A DNA stretch of 64,000 bases from Nocardioides ungokensis (lineage in GTDB: Bacteria; Actinomycetota; Actinomycetes; Propionibacteriales; Nocardioidaceae), in NCBI RefSeq assembly GCF_013466985.1, contig NZ_CP059164.1:1869001-1933000 (forward strand), in the 5' to 3' direction. Shown here one piece after another: positions 20,494 through 28,898 of the stretch (the first letter of the stretch is position 1; each line of letters opens with the position of its first letter). The translations under genes were made by a program, and so were the position numbers. The notes under the pieces are model-generated. The model saw nothing but the letters and a program-made list of their open reading frames with translations. It searched no databases and was not told the DNA's origin.

Positions 20494-20841
20494 ATGGCCA
20501 CGCCACCCGACTGCCTGTTCTGCAAGATCGTGGCGGGGGAGATCCCCGCCGAGGTCGTGCACGTGACCGAGCACGCCGTGGCGTTCCGCGACATCAACGC
20601 CCAGGCCCCCACGCACGTCCTCGTCGTCCCGCGCGCCCACTACGCCAACGCCGCCGAGCTGGCCCACGGGGACCCCGAGGCCTCGGCCGAGCTGCTGCGG
20701 GTGGCGGCGGCGGTCGCGGCCGCCGAGGGCCACGCGGACTACCGGATCGTCTTCAACACCGGCGAGGGCGTCGGCCAGAGCGTCTTCCACACCCACCTGC
20801 ACCTGCTCGCGGGTCGCCCGATGACCTGGCCACCGGGATGA
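20494..20841 (+). CDS. HIT-family nucleotide-binding protein (HinT-like)
   Basis: A 115-residue purine nucleoside phosphoramidase-type protein. CLFCKIVAGEIPAEVV at the N-terminus holds the Cys pair seen in many bacterial HinT proteins, and HTHLHLLAGR is the histidine triad (HxHxHxx) whose middle histidine is the nucleophile. ATG 20494 is chosen over in-frame upstream starts because GAGAGGGAGA precedes it and the protein then begins at the family N-terminus. It is part of the conserved route rsmE-HIT-phoH of actinobacteria. It overlaps the following lipoprotein gene by ATGA. Confidence 0.94.
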   Translation: MATPPDCLFCKIVAGEIPAEVVHVTEHAVAFRDINAQAPTHVLVVPRAHYANAAELAHGDPEASAELLRVAAAVAAAEGHADYRIVFNTGEGVGQSVFHTHLHLLAGRPMTWPPG

Positions 20842-22052
20842 GGACCGCCTGCCTGCGGGCGATCACGGCCGCCGTCGCGGTCGTGCTGCTCGCGGCCTGT
20901 GGGCCGGGCGAGACCGAGAGCAACCGGCAGGCAGGGGCGTCCTCCTCCGGGGGGCCGTCCACCAGCGCTGGTACGCCGTCCGCGTCGGCCACGAGCCGGG
21001 CCGCACCCGCAGCCCGGCCCGGCACCCTGGTCCCGCTGCGTCCCGGCGAGAAGCGCCTGACGGTGACGATGCCGGAGGCCTACACGCCGTCGGCCCCCAC
21101 GGGGGTCGGCACCGACGACTACCGCTGCTTCCTGCTCGACCCGCACCTGAAGCGCGACACCTTCCTGACCGGCACCAACGTGCTGCCCGGCAACCCCGAG
21201 GTCGTCCACCACGTGATCCTCTTCCGGGTCGACCCGAAGCAGGTCGCCGAGGCGCGGCGGATGGACGCGAGCCAGCCCGGAGAGGGGTGGACCTGCTTCG
21301 GCGGGACCGGCCTGGCGGGCGACTTCACCAACCTCGACGACGCCAACTGGCTCGGGGCGTGGGCTCCCGGTGGCAAGGAGACGGTGGCCAAGCGTGGCTA
21401 CGGCGTCGACCTCGCCAAGGGCTCGCGGATCATCATGCAGGTCCACTACAACCTGCTGGCCGGCGACAGCCCGGACACCTCGTCCGCGCAGCTGCGGGTG
21501 GCGCCGCAGTCGGCCGGCCTGACACCCCTCCACACGGTGCTGCTGCCGGCGCCGGTCGAGCTCCCGTGCCGACCGGGTCACGACTCGTCCCCGCTGTGCG
21601 ACCGCGACGCAGCCGTGGCCGACGTGAAGGCCCGCTTCGGCGCCGGACCGGGCTCCACCGCCGACCTCCTCTACTTCCTGTGCGGCGGCAAGCCGGTGCC
21701 CTCGGAGGTCACGTCCTGCACCCGTCGGGTGCCACGCGCGATGACGATCCTCGGCGTGGCCGGCCACATGCACCTGCTGGGACGCTCGATCCGGATCGAG
21801 ACCAACCCCGGCACGCCCGAGGCGCGGACGATCCTGCGCATCCCCATCTGGAACTTCGACAACCAGGGAGCCAAGCCGATCGCGCCGGTCCACCTCGACC
21901 CGCTCGACACGGTCAAGGTCACCTGCCGCCACGTGCAGTGGCTGCGCGACAGGCTGCCGGCGTTCCAGGGGCAGCCGGAGCGGTACGTCGTGTGGGGTGA
22001 GGGCACCACCGACGAGATGTGCCTCGGGATGCTCCAGGTGGCGTTCGACTGA
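20838..22052 (+). CDS. Copper type II monooxygenase-like lipoprotein (PHM/DBM fold)
   Basis: A 404-residue exported lipoprotein: hydrophobic signal then lipobox LLAAC with Cys21, and a Ser/Ala/Pro-rich linker to about residue 65. The rest matches the two-domain copper monooxygenase fold of peptidylglycine alpha-hydroxylating monooxygenase. All six copper ligands can be placed: H124 and H125 (VVHHVILF) and H203 (MQVHYN) for one site; H310 and H312 (GHMHLLG) and M394 (TTDEMCL) for the other. Enzymes of this fold hydroxylate C-H bonds using ascorbate and O2; the bacterial substrate is unknown. It starts inside the HIT stop (ATGA), suggesting co-translation with a functionally unrelated cytoplasmic protein. 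Confidence 0.85.
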   Translation: MRTACLRAITAAVAVVLLAACGPGETESNRQAGASSSGGPSTSAGTPSASATSRAAPAARPGTLVPLRPGEKRLTVTMPEAYTPSAPTGVGTDDYRCFLLDPHLKRDTFLTGTNVLPGNPEVVHHVILFRVDPKQVAEARRMDASQPGEGWTCFGGTGLAGDFTNLDDANWLGAWAPGGKETVAKRGYGVDLAKGSRIIMQVHYNLLAGDSPDTSSAQLRVAPQSAGLTPLHTVLLPAPVELPCRPGHDSSPLCDRDAAVADVKARFGAGPGSTADLLYFLCGGKPVPSEVTSCTRRVPRAMTILGVAGHMHLLGRSIRIETNPGTPEARTILRIPIWNFDNQGAKPIAPVHLDPLDTVKVTCRHVQWLRDRLPAFQGQPERYVVWGEGTTDEMCLGMLQVAFD

Positions 22053-22062
22053 CGGACGACCC

Positions 22063-22335
22063 CTACCCGGGCAGGACCGCCAGCACCAGCCTCAGCACGT
22101 AGAGCAGGACGGGCATCCCGAAGACCACGAGCATCACCCACGCGGTGACCCGGTGCAGGCGCTTCCCGGAGTCCAGCGCACCGGCGAAGTCGAGCAGGGC
22201 CCCGTCCGGGACGTGGTGGGTCAGGCCCATGGCCCGGGCGTCGTGCGGCATCCGGTTCCCGGCCTCCCAGTACGGCGACGTGTCGTCGTCGTGGTCGTCG
22301 AAGTCGTCGTACGCGTCGTCCCACGTCTCCCTCAT
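22063..22335 (-). CDS. Small acidic protein with C-terminal membrane segment
   Basis: A 90-residue protein. The first 20 residues are rich in Asp (WDDAYDDFDDHDDDTS), the middle is soluble, and the end is one hydrophobic helix (VTAWVMLVVFGMPVLLYVLRLVLAVL). I recognise no named family, but the shape is that of a tail-anchored or single-pass protein common near actinobacterial housekeeping genes. It is convergent with the copper monooxygenase gene, with only 10 bp between stops. A GGAGGG element precedes the ATG. Confidence 0.7.
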   Translation of the reverse strand: MRETWDDAYDDFDDHDDDTSPYWEAGNRMPHDARAMGLTHHVPDGALLDFAGALDSGKRLHRVTAWVMLVVFGMPVLLYVLRLVLAVLPG

Positions 22336-22507
22336 GGCCCCTCCCTCCTGCCACCACGGTAGGCGCCCCCCGTGACCCGCGCCGCGTTTCGCGCGACCCC
22401 GGATTCGTGGAGGTGCGGGCCAATCCGGTGTGACGTGCGTCGCGAACGACTACCGCAAGGCACCATTCCCAACCGCCCTCTCGGGCGATTACTGGAGAAC
22501 ACCGCTC

Positions 22508-23191
22508 ATGCATCTCACGCGCAAGAAGAAGCAGCTCGCAGCGGGGGCCCTCCTGCTCTCGTCGGCCGGTCTCATCGGCGGCACCGCCGGGTTGTCGGCG
22601 CACGCCGCCGGCGGCGGCGCGACCCCGAGCCTCGGAGGCACCGACACGAAGGCCACCCTGCACTCGCTGAACAACTCCGGCGCCACCGGTATCTCCACGG
22701 TCACCGTCAACGGCCGCAAGATCGACGTGTCGGTCGACGCGAAGCGGCTGCTGAAGGGCATGCCGCACGCCATGCACATCCACTTCGGTGCCCAGGCCCG
22801 CCACGAGTGCCCCACGGTGAGGGACGACTCGAACGCCGACCACCGCCTGAACACGGTCGAGGGCCTGCCGGCGTACGGCCCGGTCAAGGTGTCGCTGACC
22901 AAGCACGGCGACACCTCGCCGAAGAGCACGCTGGCGGTCAACCGGTTCCCGACCGCGCCCGAGCACCAGATCCACTACGACCGCAACATCGGGATCGGCA
23001 AGAAGCTGGCCCACGCGATCGCGAACGGCAAGGCCGTCGTGGTGATCCACGGCATCGACTACAACCACAACGGCAAGTACGACTTCAGCGCGGGGAAGAG
23101 CGACCTCGACCCCAGCCTGCCCGCCGAGGCGACCGACCCGGCGGCCTGTGGGGTGCTGCACGAGTCGAACGGCTCGCTGCCCACGCAGTGA
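22508..23191 (+). CDS. Secreted CHRD/superoxide-dismutase-like domain protein
   Basis: A 227-residue exported protein. KKKQ followed by LAAGALLLSSAGLIGGTAGLSAHAAGG is a Sec signal peptide with AHA cleavage. The mature part shows SGATGISTVTVNGRKIDVSVDAKRL and HAMHIHFGAQARHECPT, the pattern of the CHRD/Cu-Zn SOD-like beta-sandwich (HIH motif), but the full set of Cu-Zn SOD ligands is not evident, so enzymatic activity should not be assumed. ATG 22508 has GGAGAA 10 bp upstream. It is a single-gene unit: its own promoter region upstream and a strong hairpin just downstream. Confidence 0.72.
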   Translation: MHLTRKKKQLAAGALLLSSAGLIGGTAGLSAHAAGGGATPSLGGTDTKATLHSLNNSGATGISTVTVNGRKIDVSVDAKRLLKGMPHAMHIHFGAQARHECPTVRDDSNADHRLNTVEGLPAYGPVKVSLTKHGDTSPKSTLAVNRFPTAPEHQIHYDRNIGIGKKLAHAIANGKAVVVIHGIDYNHNGKYDFSAGKSDLDPSLPAEATDPAACGVLHESNGSLPTQ

Positions 23192-23214
23192 CCCAGTCCG
23201 CCTGATCCGCACCA

Positions 23215-23249
23215 GCGCCGGCCCCCGGCTCGACTCCGGGGGCCGGCGC
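23215..23249 (+). terminator. Strong intrinsic terminator hairpin
   Basis: Perfect 14-bp stem (23215-23228 with 23236-23249) and 7-nt loop, 23 bp after the CHRD gene stop. Confidence 0.85.
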
Positions 23250-23350
23250 TCGTCGGTGACCCGCGCAAAGCGGGTGGGCCGACGCGACCACCTCCCGTAA
23301 CATGGAGGGGCTCGCTCACCCCGACCGGAAGGCGCCCCACCCGGGCATCC

Positions 23351-24385
23351 ATGACTGACACGCATCGACAGGACGGGACCCCGACGACGTACCCGACCCG
23401 GCACACCGTCGTCGTTCCCAACAGCATCAACATGGTCAGCCTTCTCGGACCCGGGGACGAGCACCTCGCCCTGATCGAGCGGTCCTTCGAGGCCGACGTC
23501 CACGTCCGCGGCAACCGGATCACGCTGTACGGCGAGCCCGGTGAGGTCGCGCTGGCCGAGCGGCTGCTCGACGAGCTGGTGACGATCATCCGCACCGGCC
23601 AGGGCGTCACCGCCGAGACCGTGGAGCGCGTCCTCGGCATGCTGCGCGCCGAGACCACCGAGCGCCCCGCCGACGTCCTCTCGCTCAACATCCTGAGCAA
23701 CCGCGGCCGCTCGATCCGCCCCAAGACGCTCAACCAGAAGCGCTACGTCGACTCGATCGACAAGCACACGATCACCTTCGGCATCGGCCCGGCCGGCACC
23801 GGCAAGACCTACCTCGCCATGGCCAAGGCGGTGCAGGCGCTGCAGTCGAAGAACGTCAACCGCATCATCCTCACCCGCCCGGCCGTGGAGGCGGGGGAGC
23901 GGCTCGGCTTCCTGCCCGGCACGCTGAGCGAGAAGATCGACCCCTACCTGCGACCGCTGTACGACGCGCTCCACGACATGATCGATCCCGAGTCGATCCC
24001 GAAGCTGCTCGCAGCCGGGACCATCGAGGTGGCGCCGCTGGCCTACATGCGTGGCCGCTCGCTCAACGACTCGTTCATCATCCTCGACGAGGCGCAGAAC
24101 ACCTCGCCGGAGCAGATGAAGATGTTCCTGACCCGCCTGGGCTTCGGCTCCAAGATCGTGGTCACCGGCGACGTCACCCAGGTCGACCTGCCCTCGGGCA
24201 CCAAGTCCGGCCTGCGGATCATCGAGGGCATCCTCGACGAGGTCGAGGACATCGCGTTCAACCGGCTGACCAGCCACGACGTCGTGCGCCACCGCCTGGT
24301 CGGCAAGATCGTCGCGGCCTACGACGAGTTCGACGCGCGCGGCAACGGCGCGGGTCCCAAGGCCGGCCAGGAAGGGCCCAGATGA
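23351..24385 (+). CDS. phoH: PhoH-family ATPase
   Basis: A 344-residue P-loop ATPase. Walker A is GPAGTGKT starting at residue 146, Walker B is FIILDEAQN, and VTGDVTQVDLP is the sensor-like motif III. The N-terminal ~120 residues contain the KH-like domain seen in PhoH proteins (FEADVHVRGNRITLYG). PhoH is thought to act in RNA metabolism with YbeY, encoded next. ATG 23351 is 100 bp beyond a terminator, so transcription starts in this gap; a CCTCC/GGAGG dyad around TAACAT at 23291-23310 could be part of the promoter. It overlaps ybeY by ATGA. Confidence 0.95.
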   Translation: MTDTHRQDGTPTTYPTRHTVVVPNSINMVSLLGPGDEHLALIERSFEADVHVRGNRITLYGEPGEVALAERLLDELVTIIRTGQGVTAETVERVLGMLRAETTERPADVLSLNILSNRGRSIRPKTLNQKRYVDSIDKHTITFGIGPAGTGKTYLAMAKAVQALQSKNVNRIILTRPAVEAGERLGFLPGTLSEKIDPYLRPLYDALHDMIDPESIPKLLAAGTIEVAPLAYMRGRSLNDSFIILDEAQNTSPEQMKMFLTRLGFGSKIVVTGDVTQVDLPSGTKSGLRIIEGILDEVEDIAFNRLTSHDVVRHRLVGKIVAAYDEFDARGNGAGPKAGQEGPR

Positions 24386-24852
24386 GCATCGAGGTGCTCA
24401 ACGAGTCCGGACACGAGCTCGACGTCAAGCAGCTGGCCGCGCTGAGCCGGTTCGTGATGGACCGGATGCGCGTGCACCCGCAGGCCGAGCTGTGCATCAA
24501 GGCCGTCGACGAGCCCACCATCGCGGGACTCAACGAGCAGTGGATGGAGAAGGAGGGGCCGACCGACGTGCTCGCCTTCCCCATGGACGAGCTGCGCCCC
24601 GGCCTGGTCAACGAGGAGCCCGAGGAGGGCGTCCTCGGCGACCTGGTGCTCTGCCCCGACATCGCCGAGAAGCAGGGCATCACCGCAGGTCACGGCAAGG
24701 ACGCCGAGATCGAGCTGCTGACCGTCCACGGCATCCTCCACCTGCTCGGCTACGACCACGCCGAGCCGGAGGAGCACAAGGAGATGTTCGGTCTCCAGGA
24801 CGAGCTGCTCGCCGCGTGGCGGGCCGGCTCGGCCGACGGTGAGCAGCGGTGA
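24382..24852 (+). CDS. ybeY: Endoribonuclease YbeY (rRNA maturation)
   Basis: A 156-residue single-metal endoribonuclease needed for 16S rRNA 3'-end processing and 70S quality control. The zinc-binding motif HGILHLLGYDHAEPEEH gives the three histidines in the H-x3-H-x5-H spacing. The N-terminal GPTDVLAFPMDE is also conserved. It begins inside the phoH stop and ends inside the next gene, so phoH-ybeY-CBS protein are translationally coupled, the order also known in mycobacteria. Confidence 0.96.
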   Translation: MSIEVLNESGHELDVKQLAALSRFVMDRMRVHPQAELCIKAVDEPTIAGLNEQWMEKEGPTDVLAFPMDELRPGLVNEEPEEGVLGDLVLCPDIAEKQGITAGHGKDAEIELLTVHGILHLLGYDHAEPEEHKEMFGLQDELLAAWRAGSADGEQR

Positions 24853-26158
24853 TGCCTGGCTGCTCGTCGTAGCAGCCGCCCTCGTCGTACTCGCCGGTGC
24901 CTTCTCCGCGGCTGATGCCGCGCTCGGCTCCTTCTCGCGCGCCCGGGCGGAGGAGCTCCAGGCGGAGGGACTGCCCGGTGCCGGTCGCCTCCTGGTGCTG
25001 CTCGGCGACCCGCCGCGCTACCTCAACACCGCCCTGCTGCTGCGGCTGCTGTGCGAGGTCTCGGCGATCGTGCTGGTCACCCTCGAGGTCCACGACGGCT
25101 TCGGCGGCGGCTGGTGGCCCACGGTGCTGATCACCATCGGGGTGATGCTGGTCGTGTCGTTCGTGGTGATCGGCGTCGCGCCCCGCACCCTGGGCCGCCA
25201 GCACTCCGAGCGCGTCGCCCTGGTCTCCGCCGCGCCGCTCGGAGCGGTGACGCGGATCCTGGGGCCGCTGCCGCAGCTGCTGATCCTGGTCGGCAACGCG
25301 ATCACCCCGGGCAAGGGCTTCCGCGAGGGCCCGTTCTCCACCGAGACCGAGCTGCGCGAGCTGGTCGACCTCGCCGAGGCCTCGGCGGTCATCGAGTCCG
25401 GCGAGCGCAAGATGATCCACTCGGTCTTCGAGCTCGGCGACACCAGCGCCCGCGAGGTGATGGTGCCGCGCACCGACGTGGTCTACATCGAGCACTACAA
25501 GAACCTGCGCCAGACGCTGTCGCTCTTCCTGCGCAGCGGCTTCTCCCGGGTTCCGGTGATCGGGGAGAACCTCGACGACGTGGTGGGCATCGCCTACCTC
25601 AAGGACATCGTGCGCCGGGACTTCGAGGCGCCCGACGTGGAGTTCACCCAGCGCATCGACGAGGTGATGCGCCCGGCCCACTTCGTCCCCGACTCCAAGC
25701 CGGTCGACGCACTGCTCTCCGAGATGCAGGCGATGCGCCAGCACATCGCGGTCGTCGTCGACGAGTACGGCGGCACCGCCGGGCTGGTCACGATCGAGGA
25801 CATCCTCGAGGAGATCGTCGGCGAGATCACCGACGAGTACGACGAGGAGGAGATCGACGTCGAGGAGCTGGCGCCCGGGCGGGTGCGGGTCTCCTCGCGC
25901 TACCCGATCGACGACCTCGACGAGCTCTTCGGCGAGCGGGTGGAGGACGAGGACGTCGACAGTGTCGGTGGCCTGATGGCCAAGCACCTCGGCCGGGTCC
26001 CGATCCCGGGCTCGCACGTGGAGGCCCACGGCCTGCGCTTCGAGGCGGAGGGCACCGTCGGTCGGCGGAACAAGATCGAGACCGTGCTGATCAGCCGGGT
26101 CGGGCCCGGCCCGGCGGCGGCCCACGACGAAGGAGCGATCCGTGAGCGCACCGAGTGA
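24839..26158 (+). CDS. CNNM/CorC-type hemolysin family protein with CBS domains
   Basis: A 439-residue membrane protein. The N-terminal DUF21 region has a first helix [23 protein letters not shown] and further segments near residues 60-80, 90-115 and 130-150. Two CBS domains follow ([20 protein letters not shown] and [20 protein letters not shown]), then an acidic linker and the C-terminal CorC_HlyC domain ([19 protein letters not shown]). The family transports or regulates Mg2+ and other cations. GTG 24839 overlaps ybeY by 14 bp. It is the third member of the phoH-ybeY operon. Confidence 0.93.
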   Translation: MSSGDAWLLVVAAALVVLAGAFSAADAALGSFSRARAEELQAEGLPGAGRLLVLLGDPPRYLNTALLLRLLCEVSAIVLVTLEVHDGFGGGWWPTVLITIGVMLVVSFVVIGVAPRTLGRQHSERVALVSAAPLGAVTRILGPLPQLLILVGNAITPGKGFREGPFSTETELRELVDLAEASAVIESGERKMIHSVFELGDTSAREVMVPRTDVVYIEHYKNLRQTLSLFLRSGFSRVPVIGENLDDVVGIAYLKDIVRRDFEAPDVEFTQRIDEVMRPAHFVPDSKPVDALLSEMQAMRQHIAVVVDEYGGTAGLVTIEDILEEIVGEITDEYDEEEIDVEELAPGRVRVSSRYPIDDLDELFGERVEDEDVDSVGGLMAKHLGRVPIPGSHVEAHGLRFEAEGTVGRRNKIETVLISRVGPGPAAAHDEGAIRERTE

Positions 26159-26491
26159 CCTGTCCGCCGAGGACAAGAAGCTGGTGACCCTGGCCCGGGC
26201 CACCCGGGCCCGGACCCGCGCGGCCGAGGGGGCGGCGGTCCGCGACAGCGACGGCCGCACGTACGCCGGTGCCACCGTCGACCTGCCCTCCCTGCAGGTC
26301 TCCGCGCTCGGGGTGTGCGTGGCGATGGCGGTTGCCTCCGGTTCCCGGGTCTGGAGGCGGCCGTCGTGCTGACCGACGCCGGTTCCGTCGCCGCCCAGGA
26401 CCTCGCGGCCCTCGCCGACCTCGCCGGCGCCGGCGTCGTCGTACACCTCGGCGACCCGAAGGGCGTGCTGCGCTCGTCCTCGACGACATAG
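26142..26491 (+). CDS. Cytidine-deaminase-like small protein, one frame break
   Basis: About 116 residues after correcting one missing base near 26335. The sequence LVTLARATRARTRAAEGAAVRDSDGRTYAGATVDLPSL (in part) with GRTYAGATV resembles the first half of a cytidine deaminase fold, and SALGVCVAMAV holds a lone Cys where the PCxxC motif would start, but the HAE and full CxxC zinc ligands are not present, so it is probably a non-catalytic relative. Its position between the CBS protein and era corresponds to the small conserved gene found there in mycobacteria. It overlaps the CBS gene by 17 bp. Confidence 0.65.
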
Positions 26492-26494
26492 ACC

Positions 26495-26640
26495 TCAGGC
26501 GAGCAGGGCAGCGGGCAGGGTGCCGTGCTCCCAGGCCAGCTCGTGGTCCTGCGCGATCTCCAGGTCGCGGCGGTTGCGGATCTCGGTGAGCGCCTCGATG
26601 AGCTCAGTCGCGCAGAACTGAATCGGCTTCGTCAGTACCG
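26495..26640 (-). pseudogene. Possible 3' remnant of an unidentified gene
   Basis: An in-frame stretch of about 45 residues ending ELAWEHGTLPAALLA reads like natural protein, but no start codon is available before the frame runs into the neighbouring membrane-protein gene. It may be the end of a gene cut when the 26.6-31 kb genes arrived, or a chance frame. Confidence 0.25.
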
Positions 26641-27216
26641 CCCGTACCCGGCCCAGCCGAACGTGTCGAGGTACCAGCCCGCCGAGGTCAGCACGACGGC
26701 GATGAGCAGGGCGAACAGCAGGCCACCGGCCACAGGCAGGAACCAACCAGGCGCGCGCCGGGATCGGACCGCGGCGACCTTCACGACGACGGCGCCGAAG
26801 ACCGCGCAGCCGAGGACGCCGTGCACGACCGTGCGCATCGGTACTTTCGGGCCGCCGTGGAACCGGCCGGTCTCGAGGCCGAGCGCCCACAGACAGTGGT
26901 ACGCGACGAACACCGACAGCAGCAGCGCAATGGCTCCGGAGATGCGGTGTGCCGCACCCAGCCACGACGGCGCCCGGATGCCGAGCTTGCCGTACAGCCA
27001 CAATGCGCCGATGACCTGGAGGATGGCGAGCACCCCGATCGCCGTGGTGAGCACCACCTTCATGTCGATGACGGTGCGGAAGCCCAGCGTCGTCGTCCCG
27101 TTGATCGTCGGGTTGTGCACCTTCCCGAACACCCCGAGGAGTACGGCGACGACCGCACCCGCAGTGAACGCGGTCAGCGGAACTGCCATGCTCCGCGGCG
27201 CCGGGGTGTCTGCCAT
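26632..27216 (-). CDS. DUF6529-type integral membrane protein (cytochrome-b-like helices)
   Basis: A 194-residue membrane protein with five hydrophobic segments: FTAGAVVAVLLGVFG, VVLTTAIGVLAILQVIGAL, RISGAIALLLSVFVAYHCLW, VVHGVLGCAVFGAVVVKVA and VAGGLLFALLIAVVLTSAGW. Histidines in AHRISG, YHCLW and VVHGVLG are placed within helices as heme ligands would be in small cytochrome b proteins, which is suggestive only. ATG 27216 sets the start. It faces the deaminase-like gene and is divergent from tmsA. It is the first gene of the segment that separates the phoH run from era. Confidence 0.65.
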   Translation of the reverse strand: MADTPAPRSMAVPLTAFTAGAVVAVLLGVFGKVHNPTINGTTTLGFRTVIDMKVVLTTAIGVLAILQVIGALWLYGKLGIRAPSWLGAAHRISGAIALLLSVFVAYHCLWALGLETGRFHGGPKVPMRTVVHGVLGCAVFGAVVVKVAAVRSRRAPGWFLPVAGGLLFALLIAVVLTSAGWYLDTFGWAGYGRY

Positions 27217-27473
27217 GGGTTCAGGATGCCCGTGGTCGCCGAGGGGTGGAAGCCCGGTTCCCGGGTTCGCCGGGGGTCAAGCGCGTCTACGCGGCGTAAT
27301 GCGGTGCGCCCCCACCGCCCATCGCACCAGGAGGCGGAGGTTCAGTGACTTTCACGGCCGCTCACAGTCAGTGACGTCGCCCCGGCGGGGATGACGGGGA
27401 CCCGATGGCGTTGGCGGAGACACTCTCCACCTGAGGGGCCCCGGGAAACACTTCCGACACCTGACGGGAGTAA
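27217..27473. other. Intergenic region between divergent genes
   Basis: About 257 bp with no supported gene. It must hold the divergent promoters for the membrane protein and tmsA. I see no clear dyad or riboswitch. Confidence 0.5.
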
Positions 27474-28898
27474 GTGTCTGGAGTGACGACAGGGGGAGCC
27501 TGGGAGCAGAACGCAGCAGCAGCCGTCGAGCGCCTGCGCGCGTCGTACGCTGCCATCCCGCGCAGCGCGCGGTGCGGCTGGCCAAGAAGACGCCAACCTC
27601 TTCCGCCCGCGTGCGGCCACCACCGGCCCGGGCTGGACGTCTCGGGCCTGACCGGGGTGATCGAGGTCGACGCGACGGCCCGCACCGCGGAGGTGCAGGG
27701 CATGTGCACCTACGAGGACCTCGTCGATGCCAACCCTGCCGCACGGCTGATCCCGCTGGTCGTGCCTCAGCTGCGCACGATCACGCTCGGCGGCGCCGTC
27801 ACCGGCCTGGGCATCGAGTCGACGAGCTTCCGCAACGGGCTGCCGCACGAGTCGGTGCTCGAGATGGACGTGTTCACGGGTGCCGGCGCGGTGGTCACGG
27901 CCGGCCTGGACCCGACGGTGAGCACAGCGACCTGTTCGACACCTTCCCCAACTCCTACGGGTCGCTCGGCTACGCCACGCGGCTGCGGATCGCGCTCGAG
28001 CCGGTGCCGTCGTACGTCGCCCTGCGGCACGTGCGCCTCGACGACACCGGTGCGCTGGCCAAGACCATCGCCGAGATCGTCGAGACGGGGTCCTTCGAGG
28101 GCACCCGCGTGGACGGGCTCGACGGCGTGGCTTCGCGCCGGGGGAGTACTACCTGACCCTGGCGACGTGGACCGACGTGCGGTCTCGACCGGCGCGACGA
28201 CGGGGTGGGTGCCACGGTCGGGCCGAGCGACTACACCGGCACGAGATCTACTACCGCTCGATCCGGGAGCGCGCCGCCGGGTCCGGGACCGACCTGCCTC
28301 ACGATGTAACGACTACCTGTGGCGCTGGGACACCGACTGGTTCTGGTGCTCGGGTGCGTTCGGTGTCCAGCACCCCGTCGTGCGGCGGCTGTGGCCGCGC
28401 CGATACCGGCGCTCGGACGTCTACCACAAGCTGGTCGGCCTGGACCGCCGCCTGGGGATCGCCGACCGGCTGGACCGCCGGGCCGGGCGGCGCTGCGCGA
28501 GCGCGTCATCCAGGACGTCGAGGTGCCGGTTCGAACGGCTCGGGGAGTTCCTCGACTGGTTCGACCAGGAGGTCGGCATGCGCCCGGTGTGGCTGTGCCC
28601 CCTGGTCTCCCGGCGCGACTGGCCCACCTACCGCTGGCGGGGCGCGACCTACGTGAACGTCGGGTTCTGGGGGACCGTGCATGTCGGTCCGGACGCCCCG
28701 AACGGCCCGCGCAACCGCGCCATCGAGGAGCGCGTGCACGAGCTCGGCGGCCACAAGTCGCTCTACTCGGAGGCGTTCTACGACCCCGACACCTTCGACC
28801 AGCTGTACGACGGCGCGAACCTCGCGGCCGTGAAGCAGGCGTATGACCCCGACGACAGGCTGACCAGCCTCTACGACAAGGCGGTGAAGAGACGATGA
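27474..28898 (+). CDS. tmsA: FAD-binding oxidoreductase TmsA (10-methyl fatty acid synthesis), many frame breaks
   Basis: A DHCR24-like flavoprotein of about 475-480 residues when at least eight frame changes are bridged (near 27570, 27588, 27635, 27735, 27911, 28131, 28180 and 28490 among others). The FAD_binding_4 region is clear: TGVIEVDATARTAEVQGMCTYEDLV, PQLRTITLGGAVTGLGIESTSFRNG, then the C-terminal FGVQHPVVRRLWP, WLCPLVSRRDWPTY and GGHKSLYSEAFYDPDTF. In known systems TmsA reduces the 10-methylene intermediate made by TmsB, giving 10-methylstearic (tuberculostearic) acid. The gene overlaps tmsB by ATGA. The breaks appear to be sequence errors, because correct protein resumes after each. 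Confidence 0.72.
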   Translation: MSGVTTGGAWEQNAAAAVERLRASYAAIPRSARCGWPRRRQPLPPACGHHRPGLDVSGLTGVIEVDATARTAEVQGMCTYEDLVDANPAARLIPLVVPQLRTITLGGAVTGLGIESTSFRNGLPHESVLEMDVFTGAGAVVTAGLDPTVSTATCSTPSPTPTGRSATPRGCGSRSSRCRRTSPCGTCASTTPVRWPRPSPRSSRRGPSRAPAWTGSTAWLRAGGVLPDPGDVDRRAVSTGATTGWVPRSGRATTPARDLLPLDPGARRRVRDRPASRCNDYLWRWDTDWFWCSGAFGVQHPVVRRLWPRRYRRSDVYHKLVGLDRRLGIADRLDRRAGRRCASASSRTSRCRFERLGEFLDWFDQEVGMRPVWLCPLVSRRDWPTYRWRGATYVNVGFWGTVHVGPDAPNGPRNRAIEERVHELGGHKSLYSEAFYDPDTFDQLYDGANLAAVKQAYDPDDRLTSLYDKAVKRR

